This document shows, in pieces, positions 5,894-5,894 of a stretch of DNA of 5,894 bases; positions within the stretch are counted from its first letter, which is position 1; every line of letters begins with the position of its first letter. The notes under the pieces were generated by a model. The model worked only from the letters and a program-made list of their open reading frames with translations, searched no databases and was not told the DNA's origin. This DNA is from DTU015 sp964641455. GTDB taxonomy: Bacteria; Bacillota; Sulfobacillia; Fermentithermobacillales; Fermentithermobacillaceae. Both the position numbers and the translations under genes were made by a program. The DNA lies in NCBI GenBank assembly GCA_964641455.1, contig CAZXLH010000080.1:1-5894 (forward strand), written 5' to 3'.

Positions 5894-5894
5894 G

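Overview
The window looks like bacterial chromosomal DNA, most likely from an anaerobic, probably fermentative or acetogenic member of the Bacillota (Clostridia-like). The evidence is strong GGAGGTGA-type ribosome binding sites, GTG starts, many ATA and AGG codons, and a gene set typical of anaerobic lactate metabolism. The lineage is an inference; there is no rRNA or marker gene to fix it.

Layout. Positions 1-583 (+) hold the 3' part of an RpiR/MurR-type regulator (SIS sugar-phosphate-binding domain). Its reading frame is broken near 246-248. Four tightly packed genes on the same strand follow: etfB (607-1458), etfA (1455-2474), a GlcD/D-lactate dehydrogenase-type FAD-linked oxidase (2480-3892) and a LarA-type nickel-pincer lactate racemase homologue (3936-5228). 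A GC-rich hairpin with a short T run at 5294-5327 looks like the operon terminator. The stretch 5331-5620 shows no convincing gene. A minus-strand gene for a small MNT-type nucleotidyltransferase (5621-5893) runs off the right edge, converging on the operon.

How the genes fit together. EtfB, EtfA and an FAD-linked 2-hydroxyacid dehydrogenase are the three components of the electron-confurcating lactate dehydrogenase described in Acetobacterium woodii (LctBCD). That complex uses reduced ferredoxin to drive lactate oxidation with NAD+. A LarA homologue in the same operon would interconvert L- and D-lactate, so that both isomers feed the D-specific dehydrogenase. Differences from A. woodii visible here are an RpiR-type regulator, an EtfA without the N-terminal ferredoxin-like domain, and no lactate permease between dehydrogenase and racemase. 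Substrate identity (lactate versus another 2-hydroxyacid) is inferred from family and context.

I did not find a clearly undescribed system. The observations most worth checking are the frameshifted regulator, the ferredoxin-less EtfA, a Gly/Ala/Ser-rich insertion in EtfB, a coupled start signal at the end of larA that leads only to a 12-codon ORF, and the partial nucleotidyltransferase, whose partner, if any, lies off the window.
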